Shown here: positions 38,861 to 47,465 of the stretch, in pieces
Layout: each line of letters opens with the position of its first letter
Numbering within the stretch: the first letter of the stretch is position 1
DNA from: Castellaniella caeni NBRC 101664
GTDB taxonomy: Bacteria; Pseudomonadota; Gammaproteobacteria; Burkholderiales; Burkholderiaceae_B
NCBI RefSeq assembly: GCF_001592225.1
Contig: NZ_BCWN01000019.1
Span: 1 to 64,000 of the forward strand
Direction of reading: 5' to 3'
Length of the DNA stretch: 64,000 bases
Program-made: the position numbers and the translations under genes
The notes under the pieces: model-generated
What the model was told of the DNA's origin: nothing
Database searches by the model: none
Seen by the model: only the letters and a program-made list of their open reading frames with translations

Positions 38861-40690
38861 TCAGGCAGCCAGCGGTTCGGCGGGCTGCGCCTGCGCGGAT
38901 TCCACGTGCAGGCCGATCACCGTCCAGCCCGGCTGGGGCTGCAGATCCTGATCCAGCGTGAACGGCATGGCATACCCTTTGGGGTTGATGGCAAACAGCG
39001 GATACACCGCATGCCCTGGCTGCGCCTGCTGGTACTGGGCAAAGGTGAAGGTTTCCGACAGCTTGGTGGTCTTCACCTGCGCCCCCGCCATCAGCAGGGA
39101 AGACAGGGCCCAATAGCCCAGCCCCACGGCAAACAGCGTGCGCCCGCGATATTCGGGGTCGACCGCGTGCTTTTCCGCCGCGTCGCCATCGCGCGAGCGC
39201 GGCAGGCTGAACACCTTGTTCTTGCCGAACTCGTCGCGCCCGCGCACCATGATCAGTTGATTGACGTGATCGCGCGTGCCCAGCGCCAGCAGGCGCCCCA
39301 GCCCGCTGGTGTCCAGATTGTGCTGGGCGTGTTCGGAAATCGGGCTGCCGTGGTAGGTGGGCAGGCCCAACATGCGGGCCTTCGACAGGCTGTACCAGTC
39401 GCTGTCGCACAGGCGCACCGGCACGCCCTGCTCATACAATGCCTGGCCGATGGCGCGCGCCACGGGGTTGGCGCCTGAAATCAGGAAACCCACCCGGTCG
39501 GGCTCGGCAGCCTTCAGCAGCTTGGCCATCGGGCGCGCCGTGATGCTTTGCCAGATCACCGTGCCGATGATGACCAGGAAGGTGAGCGGCAGCAGCTTTT
39601 CGGCCTGCGGCACCTGCAAGGATTCGAGCCGCAGCGCAAACAGGGCCGACACGGCGGCGGCCACGATACCGCGCGGCGCAATCCAGGTGAGCAAGGCGCG
39701 CTCGCGCCAGTTGAGTTTGGATCCCCAGGTGGAAAACAGCACCTTGAGTGGGCGCCCCACCCACAGCATCAGCACCAGCACCGCCAGGGCCGGCCACCCC
39801 AGGTCGAACAGCTGAGCGGGCGCCACCCGGGCCGCCAACAGGATGAACAGCGACGAAAGCAGGATCTGGCTGAGGGTTTCCTTGAATTCGAGAATGTCGT
39901 GCACCGGGATGCCGGGCCGGTTGGCCAGCCAGATGCCCATGATCGTGACGGCCAACAGGCCGGATTCGGACTGCACGGTATTGGACAAGGCAAAGGCGGC
40001 AAAGACCGTGGCGAGCGTGGACAGGTTGAGCAAGGAATCCGGAATCCAGCCCTTGCGCAGGGCCATGCCCAGCAGCCAGCCCGCAACCAGGCCGAACACG
40101 AGGCCAGTGATGGCGGTGGCCCCGAGCGACCACAGAGCATGGCCCCAGGCGTGCGAGGTGCGCAAGGCCACCATCAGGTCGTAGGACAGCACCGCCAGAA
40201 TGGCCCCGATCGGGTCGATGAGGATGCCCTCCCAGCGCAGGGCATGGGCCACGGGTGCCACCGGCTTGACGGTCTTCAGCAAGGGAGCGATCACGGTGGG
40301 GCCGGTGACGGCGGTGATGGCGCCAAAGAGCACGGCCAGATCCCAGGGGAAATCGAGCAGGAAGTGCACCGCCGTAGCCGACACCCCCCAGGTGATGAGC
40401 AGACCGCCCGACACCAGCCGACGCACCACCCGTTCGAGCCCGCGCGTCTGGTGGAATTCGAGCGTCAGGCTGCCCTCGAACAAGATGACCGCCACCGACA
40501 GGGACACGATGGGAAACAGCAGGTGGCCAAAGAGGCCATCGGGGTCGAGCCAACCCGCCACGGGGCCGACGGCAATACCCGCCAGCAGCAGGAACAGAAT
40601 GGCCGGCACCCGCAGGCGCCAGGCCAGCCACTGCGCCGCCATGGCCACGATGCCGATGCCCGCCAGCAGGATTTCAGGGCTGTTTGTCAT
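38861..40690 (-). CDS. CPA1-type cation/proton antiporter with NAD-binding-like C-terminus
   Basis: 609 residues. Residues 1-400 carry 12 or so helices with FGAITAVTGPTVIAPLL and LRWEGILIDPIGAILAV, the CPA1 family core. The ND-type Na+/H+ ion site appears here as IDP. A cytosolic TrkA-N-like fold follows (VGFLISGANPVARAIGQALYEQG) with extra domains to the end. It is likely a K+ or Na+/H+ antiporter gated by a nucleotide. Its start overlaps the end of the CLC gene by 17 bp, so both are expressed together. Confidence 0.85.
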   Translation of the reverse strand: MTNSPEILLAGIGIVAMAAQWLAWRLRVPAILFLLLAGIAVGPVAGWLDPDGLFGHLLFPIVSLSVAVILFEGSLTLEFHQTRGLERVVRRLVSGGLLITWGVSATAVHFLLDFPWDLAVLFGAITAVTGPTVIAPLLKTVKPVAPVAHALRWEGILIDPIGAILAVLSYDLMVALRTSHAWGHALWSLGATAITGLVFGLVAGWLLGMALRKGWIPDSLLNLSTLATVFAAFALSNTVQSESGLLAVTIMGIWLANRPGIPVHDILEFKETLSQILLSSLFILLAARVAPAQLFDLGWPALAVLVLMLWVGRPLKVLFSTWGSKLNWRERALLTWIAPRGIVAAAVSALFALRLESLQVPQAEKLLPLTFLVIIGTVIWQSITARPMAKLLKAAEPDRVGFLISGANPVARAIGQALYEQGVPVRLCDSDWYSLSKARMLGLPTYHGSPISEHAQHNLDTSGLGRLLALGTRDHVNQLIMVRGRDEFGKNKVFSLPRSRDGDAAEKHAVDPEYRGRTLFAVGLGYWALSSLLMAGAQVKTTKLSETFTFAQYQQAQPGHAVYPLFAINPKGYAMPFTLDQDLQPQPGWTVIGLHVESAQAQPAEPLAA

Positions 40691-42056
40691 GAGGGTTTCC
40701 TTGTCGCAAAGCCTTGCCCCAGCCGTGCAGCCAGGCGCGCCAGCCTTGGGCGCGCATCTGCCGCCAGCTTTTCAGCAGGCCATAAGAGAGATGGGTTTTT
40801 TCCTGGCCCACGGGGATTTCCGTGCGCGCCCGCAGCCAGGACGACTTGGCATGGCCCAGGCGCTGATCGGGGTAGACGCTGCGGTGGCCGATGATGAGAT
40901 AGGCGGCAATCGCCGCGCCCGAGACGTAGACCGTGCCCACCACGCCACCGAAAAGCTCGACCCCCATCAGGATGGCCGCCAGCGGCGTATTGGAGGCTGC
41001 CGCCACCACCGACACCAGGCCCACGGCGGCACCCAGCATGGGGCTGATGCCAAACAGGTGGGCAAAGGCGTTGCCCGCCACCGCGCCGATGACGAACTGC
41101 GGCGTGACGATACCACCATAAAAGCCCGAACCCAGCGTGACGGCCACCAGCAGCGATTTCCACAAGAACCCCAGATAGGGCATGGCTTCGCCCTGCAGCG
41201 CACGATCCATGAGCGGCAGGCTCAGGCCCAGGTAGTCGGTGGGGATGACGGTGACGAGCGCGGCGAGCACCACCCCGCCCAGCATGGGCATGAGCGGCTT
41301 CCAGAGGCCGAAGCGCACCTGCAGGCGCTGGCAGGCGCCGCGCAGGGCATAGATGAGATCGACGAAAATGCGCGCCACCACGCCGCACAGCATGCCGATG
41401 AGCACCGTGCGCAGGAAAATGGATTCGGAGAACTCGGGCAGCGCCGGAATCCGGTAATACTCGTACGGGATGCCCAGCGCCTTGCTGACCTGAAACGAGG
41501 TCATGCCGGCAATCAGCGCGGGAAACAGGAAATCGTGGCGGATGCGGCCAATGATGAGCATTTCCACGCCGTAGATGGCCCCGGCAATGGGCGTGCCAAA
41601 GACGCTGGCAAAGCCCGCGCTCACCCCGCAGGCGACGATGCGCTGGCGCAGTTCGGCATTGAGCCGGAAGACGTTGCCGATGACCGCCGCCAAAGAAGCC
41701 CCCAGGTGCGAACAGGGCCCTTCCTTGCCCGCCGAGCCGCCGCAGGCCAGGGTGATGATGGCGGCCACGGGCTTGATGGCCAGCGTGCGCCAGGGCATGC
41801 GACCCTTTTGTTCGTGCACCGCCGCGAAGATGGAATCTTTGAGCCCCGACGTACCCAGCTTCTGATAGCCATAGACCATCAGCAAGCCGTTGGCCAGGCC
41901 CGCGGCGGGCAGCATCAGCCAATAGGCCCAGCGCGGCACGGCCAGGGCCTGGTCGATGGAAGCAAACAAGGCGTGCAGGAAGACGCTGACCCCGACCCCC
42001 ACCACCAACCCCACCAGCGAGGCGAGCACCAGCCATTGCACGACGGTCGCCAGCAT
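40674..42056 (-). CDS. CLC-family chloride channel/transporter
   Basis: About 460 residues. Selectivity-filter motifs are GGSAGKEGPCSHLG (the GxGKEGP element), SAGFASVFGTPIAGAIYGVE (a GxFxxP-like site) and LGSGFYGGIVTPQFVIGA. These support an anion channel or Cl-/H+ exchanger. I prefer ATG 42056 because GGAG lies nine bases upstream; ATG 42089 (MRRPDLLEP) is the longer alternative. It overlaps the downstream antiporter by 17 bp. Together they could balance charge and protons under acid or osmotic stress; this is inference. Confidence 0.88.
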   Translation of the reverse strand: MLATVVQWLVLASLVGLVVGVGVSVFLHALFASIDQALAVPRWAYWLMLPAAGLANGLLMVYGYQKLGTSGLKDSIFAAVHEQKGRMPWRTLAIKPVAAIITLACGGSAGKEGPCSHLGASLAAVIGNVFRLNAELRQRIVACGVSAGFASVFGTPIAGAIYGVEMLIIGRIRHDFLFPALIAGMTSFQVSKALGIPYEYYRIPALPEFSESIFLRTVLIGMLCGVVARIFVDLIYALRGACQRLQVRFGLWKPLMPMLGGVVLAALVTVIPTDYLGLSLPLMDRALQGEAMPYLGFLWKSLLVAVTLGSGFYGGIVTPQFVIGAVAGNAFAHLFGISPMLGAAVGLVSVVAAASNTPLAAILMGVELFGGVVGTVYVSGAAIAAYLIIGHRSVYPDQRLGHAKSSWLRARTEIPVGQEKTHLSYGLLKSWRQMRAQGWRAWLHGWGKALRQGNPHDKQP

Positions 42057-42218
42057 GACTGCGGGCTCCAGGAGGTCTGGCCGCCTCATGCGCGAAACAC
42101 GTTCAACAAACGAAATCTCATGTGTATCTCTGTGTCTGACTCATATTCGGGAGATTTGTGGCAATTTCATGCTGCTATTCATTATTTTCCACATTAAGCC
42201 TAGGGTGATTCCCAAGTT

Positions 42219-42235
42219 TTGGCATGTGCCTGGCC
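42219..42235 (+). promoter_or_regulatory. Possible sigma-54 promoter of the TAXI-TRAP operon
   Basis: TTGGCATGTGCCTGGCC has GG and GC dinucleotides 12 bases apart, as required for a -24/-12 promoter. The -24 part is good (TGGCAT); the -12 part is weaker (TGGCC instead of TTGCA). It ends 48 bases upstream of the TAXI start, in an AT-rich 190-base divergent region. An inverted TGATAC/GTATCA pair (42236-42266) lies just after it. rpoN itself is in this window. Confidence 0.35.
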
Positions 42236-42282
42236 TGATACCATTCAGGGTTGATTGTTGTATCAGAAGAGGCGAACACATC

Positions 42283-43239
42283 ATGAATATTACAAAATGG
42301 CTGGTGACCTTCACCATGGCAGCCGCCGCCATCGCGGCGGGTCCGGCGCACGCCGAGACCAAATTCATCAACATCCTGACGGGTGGCCAGAGCGGCGTGT
42401 ACTACCCCATGGGGGTCGCGCTGTCGCAGATTTATAACAAGAATATCCCCGATGCCAAATCCACCGCCCAGGTCACCAAGGCATCCGCCGAAAACATGAA
42501 CCTGCTGCAGGCGGGCCGGGGCGAACTGGCCTTTGCGCTGGCCGACACGGTGTCGGACGCCTACACGGGCAACGCCGAAGCCGGCTTCAAGGCGCCGCTG
42601 ACCAAGCTGCGCGGCATGACGGCCACCTACAACAACTACATCCAGATCGTCGCCAACGCCGACTCGGGCATCAAGACCCTGGCCGACCTCAAGGGCAAGC
42701 GCATCTCGGTGGGCGCCGCGCGCTCGGGCACCGAACTCAACGCCCGCGCCGTGCTCAAGGCCGCCGGCCTGACGTACGCCGACTTCAAGAAGGTGGAATA
42801 CCTGCCCTTCGGCGAATCGGTCGAGCTGATGAAAAACCGCCAGCTCGACGTCACGCTGCAATCCGCCGGCCTGGGCGTGTCCTCCATCCGCGACCTGGCC
42901 ACCTCGGTGAAGATCGTGGTCGTGCCCATCCCCGAAGACGTGATCGCCAAGATCAACAACCCGGCCTATCAGGCGTCGTTCATCCCGGCCAACACCTATG
43001 AAGGGGTGACCGAAGACACGCCCACCGTGGCTGTGCCCAACTTCCTCATCACCGCCGAGTCCGTGCCCGACGACCTGGTCTACCAAATGACCAAGACCTT
43101 CTACGAACAGCTCGACACCCTGAAATCCGCGCACAACGCCGCCAAGACCATCGAGCTGGCCAATGCCATCAAGGGCATGCCGCTGCCGGTGCATCCGGGC
43201 GCCGAGCGCTACTACAAAGAAGTCGGCCTGATCAAATAA
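42283..43239 (+). CDS. TAXI-family TRAP transporter solute-binding protein
   Basis: 318 residues. A signal peptide (MNITKWLVTFTMAAAAIAAGPAHA) precedes the domain ILTGGQSGVYYPMGVALSQIYNK, typical of TAXI binding proteins, with TLADLKGKRISVGAARSGTE and LPFGESVELMKNRQLDV. It captures a small organic acid in the periplasm for the fused permease encoded next. The ligand cannot be deduced. Confidence 0.92.
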   Translation: MNITKWLVTFTMAAAAIAAGPAHAETKFINILTGGQSGVYYPMGVALSQIYNKNIPDAKSTAQVTKASAENMNLLQAGRGELAFALADTVSDAYTGNAEAGFKAPLTKLRGMTATYNNYIQIVANADSGIKTLADLKGKRISVGAARSGTELNARAVLKAAGLTYADFKKVEYLPFGESVELMKNRQLDVTLQSAGLGVSSIRDLATSVKIVVVPIPEDVIAKINNPAYQASFIPANTYEGVTEDTPTVAVPNFLITAESVPDDLVYQMTKTFYEQLDTLKSAHNAAKTIELANAIKGMPLPVHPGAERYYKEVGLIK

Positions 43240-43342
43240 GATCCGCGCCCGGGACACCCTCCCGCCCGGCGGCTCCGACATCGACACGCCCACACGGCAT
43301 GCGATGCAAGGGCCGCCTTTTCAATGCTCCGGAACCCAAAAC

Positions 43343-45364
43343 ATGAGTTCAGCCCACGATATTGCCGACCAGCCCATGCCCCGCGCCGTTTTCTGGATCG
43401 CGGTGGTCTTTTCCGCCTTCCAGATCTGGACGGCCGCCTACAGCCCGATCTCCAGCCAGGTGATCCGCGCCGTCCACGTGGGGTTCGTGCTGTTGATGGT
43501 CTTCACCCTGTATTCGGGGCCGCGCGGCAGCCTGGGGGTGAAGCTCGGCTGGCTGCTGGGCGTCCTGGGCTTTGTCCTGAGCCTGTATCACTGGGTCTAC
43601 GAAGCCGACCTTACCGCGCGCGCCGGGCAGATGACGTCTGAAGACATGGTGGTGGGCATTCTCACCGTCGCGCTGGTCTTCGAGGCCACCCGGCGCATGA
43701 TGGGCTGGGCCCTGCCCATCATCTGCGGGCTGTTTCTGGCCTATGGCCTGTTCGGTCAGTACATTCCCGGCCCCTTCATGCATCGGGGCTACGGGCTCGA
43801 CCAGATCGTCAGCACGCTGGGCTTCGGGGTGGAAGGCATCTACGGCACGCCGACCTACGTGTCATCCTCTTACATCTACCTCTTCATCCTGTTCGGCGCC
43901 TTTCTCGAACAGGCCGGCATGATCCAGCTGTTCAGCGATTTTTCCATGGGCATGGTGGGCCACACGCGCGGCGGCCCGGCCAAGGTGTCGGTGGTCAGCT
44001 CCGGGCTCATGGGCACCATCAATGGCTCGGGCGTGGCCAACGTGGTCACCACGGGCCAGTTCACCATCCCGCTCATGAAGCGCTTCGGCTATTCGTCGGC
44101 CTTCGCGGGCGGGGTCGAGGCCACGTCCAGCATGGGCGGGCAGATCATGCCGCCGGTCATGGGGGCGGTGGCCTTCATCATGGCCGAAACCCTCAACATC
44201 GCCTACGTCGAGGTGGTCAAGGCGGCCATCATCCCGGCCCTGCTGTATTTCGCCACGGCCTTTCTCACGGTGCACCTCGAAGCCGGGCGGCGCGGCCTGC
44301 ACGGCCTGGCCAAGAAAGACTGCCCCGACCCCTGGGCCGCCGTGCGCAAGCGCTGGTATCTGCTGCTGCCGCTCATCGGCCTGGTGGTGCTGCTGTTCTC
44401 GGGCTATACGCCACTGTTCTCAGGCACCATCGGCCTGGGGCTGACGGTCATCCTCATCTTTGGCGCCGCTGCGATCCAGGGCGCGCGCCCGCCCGTGCTG
44501 CGCTACGTGTTCTGGCTGCTGCTGGGCGTGGCCTGCGCGGGTTTCGTGCAGTTCGGCGTTACTGATTTCTTCGTCCTCATCGCCCTGCTGGCCGTGGCGC
44601 TGCTGTTTCGCCAGCACGGGCGCGACGCGCTGCGCCTGGCGCTCAACTCACTGGCCGAGGGTGCGCGCAACGCGTTGTCGGTGGCGGCAGCCTGCGCGCT
44701 GGTGGGCGTCATCATCGGCATCATCAACCTCACGGGGGTTGCCGCCGAGTTTGGCGGCCAAGTCATCGCCGTCGGTGAAAACAGTCTGTTCCTGGCGCTG
44801 TTTCTCACCATGATTACCTGCCTGGTGCTGGGCATGGGCATCCCCACCATCCCCAACTACATCATCACCAGCTCGCTGGCGGCGCCCATTTTGCTCAAAT
44901 TGGGCGTGCCGCTCATCGTCTCGCACATGTTCGTGTTCTATTTCGGCATCATGGCCGATCTCACCCCGCCGGTGGCGCTGGCGGCCTTCGCGGCGGCCCC
45001 GATCGCGCGTGAAAACGGGCTCAAGATCAGCATCCAGGCCCTGCGGGTGGCGGCGGCGGGCTTCGTCGTCCCCTATATGGCGGTGTATTCCCCAGCGCTG
45101 ATGCTGCAAGGCGGCACCACCTGGGACGTCGTCTACGTGGTCTTCAAGGCGCTGCTGGCCATCACGCTGTGGGGTGCGGGCATCACAGGCTTCCTGAAGA
45201 CGCGCATGAACCTCTTCGAGCGTGTGTACGTGGTGCTGGCCGCGGCGCTGCTGGTGGCCGCGGTGCCCATGAGCGACGAACTGGGCTTTGCCGCCACGGC
45301 GCTGTTCCTGATCTGGCACCTGGCGCGCAGCCGACGGCTGCCGCCACAGGCGCAGGGGGTCTGA
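43343..45364 (+). CDS. TRAP transporter permease, fused 4TM/12TM subunits
   Basis: About 673 residues with around 16-18 membrane segments. The small (DctQ-like) part lies in the first 140 residues and the DctM-like part behind it. Signatures include GGPAKVSVVSSGLMGTINGSG, SSMGGQIMPPVMGAVAFIMAE and LGMGIPTIPNYIITSSLAAP. It is the usual partner of TAXI proteins and works by ion symport. ATG 43343 gives the family-like N-terminus; an upstream ATG at 43304 is possible. The TGA overlaps the next ATG. Confidence 0.92.
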   Translation: MSSAHDIADQPMPRAVFWIAVVFSAFQIWTAAYSPISSQVIRAVHVGFVLLMVFTLYSGPRGSLGVKLGWLLGVLGFVLSLYHWVYEADLTARAGQMTSEDMVVGILTVALVFEATRRMMGWALPIICGLFLAYGLFGQYIPGPFMHRGYGLDQIVSTLGFGVEGIYGTPTYVSSSYIYLFILFGAFLEQAGMIQLFSDFSMGMVGHTRGGPAKVSVVSSGLMGTINGSGVANVVTTGQFTIPLMKRFGYSSAFAGGVEATSSMGGQIMPPVMGAVAFIMAETLNIAYVEVVKAAIIPALLYFATAFLTVHLEAGRRGLHGLAKKDCPDPWAAVRKRWYLLLPLIGLVVLLFSGYTPLFSGTIGLGLTVILIFGAAAIQGARPPVLRYVFWLLLGVACAGFVQFGVTDFFVLIALLAVALLFRQHGRDALRLALNSLAEGARNALSVAAACALVGVIIGIINLTGVAAEFGGQVIAVGENSLFLALFLTMITCLVLGMGIPTIPNYIITSSLAAPILLKLGVPLIVSHMFVFYFGIMADLTPPVALAAFAAAPIARENGLKISIQALRVAAAGFVVPYMAVYSPALMLQGGTTWDVVYVVFKALLAITLWGAGITGFLKTRMNLFERVYVVLAAALLVAAVPMSDELGFAATALFLIWHLARSRRLPPQAQGV

Positions 45365-45768
45365 TGCTGGGCGTCTGTTTTACCCTGGCGGCGGCGCTTC
45401 AGGTGCCGCCGCGCTTCGTGCCGGTACAGACCTTCACCCTGGCCTGGACGCATTCCATCGAGAAAATCCGCTGGGAAGAAGACTACCGGGTGGCGCGCGA
45501 TGCCCAGGGGCACCCCGTGCTCATCCCGGGAAAGGCGCGCATCCTGGGATCGGGCGCGGGCATGGACCCGCCCCCCGATGCCGTGCACCACGCCGACGGC
45601 TGGTACGAATACCAGCCGCACACCGGGCCACTGCCCGAGCTGCGGCTCACCCGCTCGCCCTACACCGCCGACTATGACTGGTGCGTGCGGGGGCGCTGCC
45701 AGCCGCTGCGCGCGGTGATGCCCACGGACGGCGACGTGACACTATTGCGGCCGTGCGCCGCCCCCTGA
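45364..45768 (+). CDS. DUF1850 protein of the TAXI-TRAP operon
   Basis: 134 residues. A short N-terminal hydrophobic stretch (MLGVCFTLAAALQV) is followed by FTLAWTHSIEKIRWEEDYRV, GSGAGMDPPPDA and a C-terminal DWCVRGRCQPL, the DUF1850 pattern. This family recurrently follows fused TRAP-TAXI permeases but has no proven function. Its ATG shares a base with the permease stop (TGATG). Its end overlaps the convergent small gene by 27 bp. Confidence 0.8.
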   Translation: MLGVCFTLAAALQVPPRFVPVQTFTLAWTHSIEKIRWEEDYRVARDAQGHPVLIPGKARILGSGAGMDPPPDAVHHADGWYEYQPHTGPLPELRLTRSPYTADYDWCVRGRCQPLRAVMPTDGDVTLLRPCAAP

Positions 45769-45975
45769 CTCGGGCACGTAGACCACGCTGCCGTCCTTCA
45801 TGCGATAGGCCACGCCGGCCTTGGTGCCTTCGCCCTGGCCGGTCTGCCCGTTCGATTTGAAGTGCTCGATCTGCTCGCCTTTTTTCACAATCATCTCCAT
45901 TGAGGGCTTGCCCGCGTCGGTGATGACCGTGACGTCCTGGCGGGCCATGGCCTGCAGCACGGGGTTGCTGGCCAT
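45742..45975 (-). CDS. Hypothetical small protein
   Basis: 77 residues from ATG 45975 (MASNPVLQAMARQDVTVITD). I do not recognise a family. The chain is soluble, mixed charge, with KKGEQIEHFKSNGQTGQGEG in the middle and RMKDGSVVYVPESGGG near the end, suggesting a small beta-rich fold. No strong ribosome site is adjacent (GGAGAGGG lies over 20 bases upstream). It overlaps the DUF1850 gene end to end, which lowers confidence that it is real. Confidence 0.45.
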   Translation of the reverse strand: MASNPVLQAMARQDVTVITDAGKPSMEMIVKKGEQIEHFKSNGQTGQGEGTKAGVAYRMKDGSVVYVPESGGGARPQ

Positions 45976-46070
45976 GCCGATCAAATCTGTATACCCTCTC
46001 CGGCGGCCACTTCCGGGCATTGCGGATCGGGGAAACTCGGTATCATCCTGTTTTCAGCCTCGATGCGCTC

Positions 46071-47465
46071 ATGCGGAACGCCTCTTCTTCCCTGCCCGAC
46101 GCGCCTGCCAGCCCGCTGTTCCAGCACTGGCGGGCCGAGGCCGTGCGCCTGCGCGAAGCGCACTGGGGGCCACTGGAAGACCAGGCCGCCTGCCAGGCCG
46201 CGCTGCGCGTGCCCGCCGGGCTGCAAGACCGCATCCTCGCGCGGGCTGCCTGGCTGGCGGCCCACGGCACCTTGCAGCAGCGCCTGCGGCAATGGGCCGC
46301 CAGCGCCCGCTGGGCCCTGATCGGCCTGTGGCTGGCAGCGGGCCTGGCGGGCATCGGGGCGGCCTCGGCGGCCCTCGACCACGCCCAGGGCTCGGTCAAC
46401 CTGGCGGCCGCCATCATCGGCCTGCTGGGGCTGCACGCCCTCACCTTCCTCATCTGGCTGGCGGGCTGCCTGCCCGGCCTGCACCCCAGCACCACGCTCT
46501 CGCGGCTTTGGCTGTGGCTCACCCGCAAGCTTGCGCACGGCCCCGACAGCGCCCTGGCGGCCCAGGCCTTCGTCTCGCTGCTCAACCGCGCCCGGGCCTG
46601 GAAACCCGCGCTGGGACTGCTCAGCCACGGCGCCTGGAGCATCGCCTATCTGACGGCTCTGCCCACGCTGCTCGTGCTGCTGAGCACGCGCCGCTACACC
46701 TTCCACTGGGAAACCACGCTGCTCAGCCCGGATGCCTTCGTGGCCCTCAGCCGCCTGCTGGGCAGCGTGCCGCAGTGGCTGGGGTTTCCCACCCCGGCGG
46801 GCATCGACATCGCCGGCAGCACGGGGCTGCTGCCCGCCTCCGCCGCCATCCAGGCCGACTGGTCACTCTGGCTGATCGGCTGCGTCGTGGCCTGGGGGCT
46901 GCTGCCCCGGCTCATCAGCCTGGCGGTGTGCCTGGCCTGGCTGCACGCGCGCCTGCGGCAGCTGCGCATCGACCCGGCGCTGCCCGGCTGGCTCGAACTG
47001 CGCGAACGCCTGCTGCCCACCCACCAGCACCTGGGCATCGACCGCCCCGCGCCCACCGCGCGGGCAGGCCTTGCCCCGGCCCACGCGGCCCCGGCGCGCG
47101 GCGCGCACGCCGCCGTACTGGCCTGCGAGCTGGGGCCCGACCTGGCCTGGCCGCCGCCCGGCCTGCCGCCCGAGGTCATCGATCTGGGGCGCTGCGACAG
47201 CCGCGTCGACCGCGCGCGCATCCGCCAGACGCTCGACGCGCACCACCTGCTGCTGGTGTGCGATGCCCGCCTCACCCCGGATCGGGGCACCGCCCACTGG
47301 CTCGACGAATTGCGACATGCCTGTCCGCAGCTGCGTGTCCTGTGCCTGGGCGGCTCGCCCGAACACCAGGCCCTCTGGCGGCATGCCCTCGGCCAACAAG
47401 CGCTGGCGCAAGTCTCCAGCGTGCAAGACTGGCTTGCCCATCTCGGAACCTCGCCTCATGAGTGA
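46071..47465 (+). CDS. DUF2868 membrane protein
   Basis: About 464 residues. WRAEAVRLREAHWGPLED near the N-terminus is the DUF2868 opening. At least four membrane segments follow (for example WALIGLWLAAGLAGIG, IIGLLGLHALTFLIWLAG, SLWLIGCVVAWGLLPRL). The cytosolic C-terminal part has a Rossmann-like look (HAAVLACELG, DAHHLLLVCDARLTPDRGT). It always seems to travel with the DUF3482 GTPase, as here, where the genes overlap by 8 bases. The start is uncertain: ATG 46071 or a TTG at 46020. The function is unknown. Confidence 0.8.
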   Translation: MRNASSSLPDAPASPLFQHWRAEAVRLREAHWGPLEDQAACQAALRVPAGLQDRILARAAWLAAHGTLQQRLRQWAASARWALIGLWLAAGLAGIGAASAALDHAQGSVNLAAAIIGLLGLHALTFLIWLAGCLPGLHPSTTLSRLWLWLTRKLAHGPDSALAAQAFVSLLNRARAWKPALGLLSHGAWSIAYLTALPTLLVLLSTRRYTFHWETTLLSPDAFVALSRLLGSVPQWLGFPTPAGIDIAGSTGLLPASAAIQADWSLWLIGCVVAWGLLPRLISLAVCLAWLHARLRQLRIDPALPGWLELRERLLPTHQHLGIDRPAPTARAGLAPAHAAPARGAHAAVLACELGPDLAWPPPGLPPEVIDLGRCDSRVDRARIRQTLDAHHLLLVCDARLTPDRGTAHWLDELRHACPQLRVLCLGGSPEHQALWRHALGQQALAQVSSVQDWLAHLGTSPHE

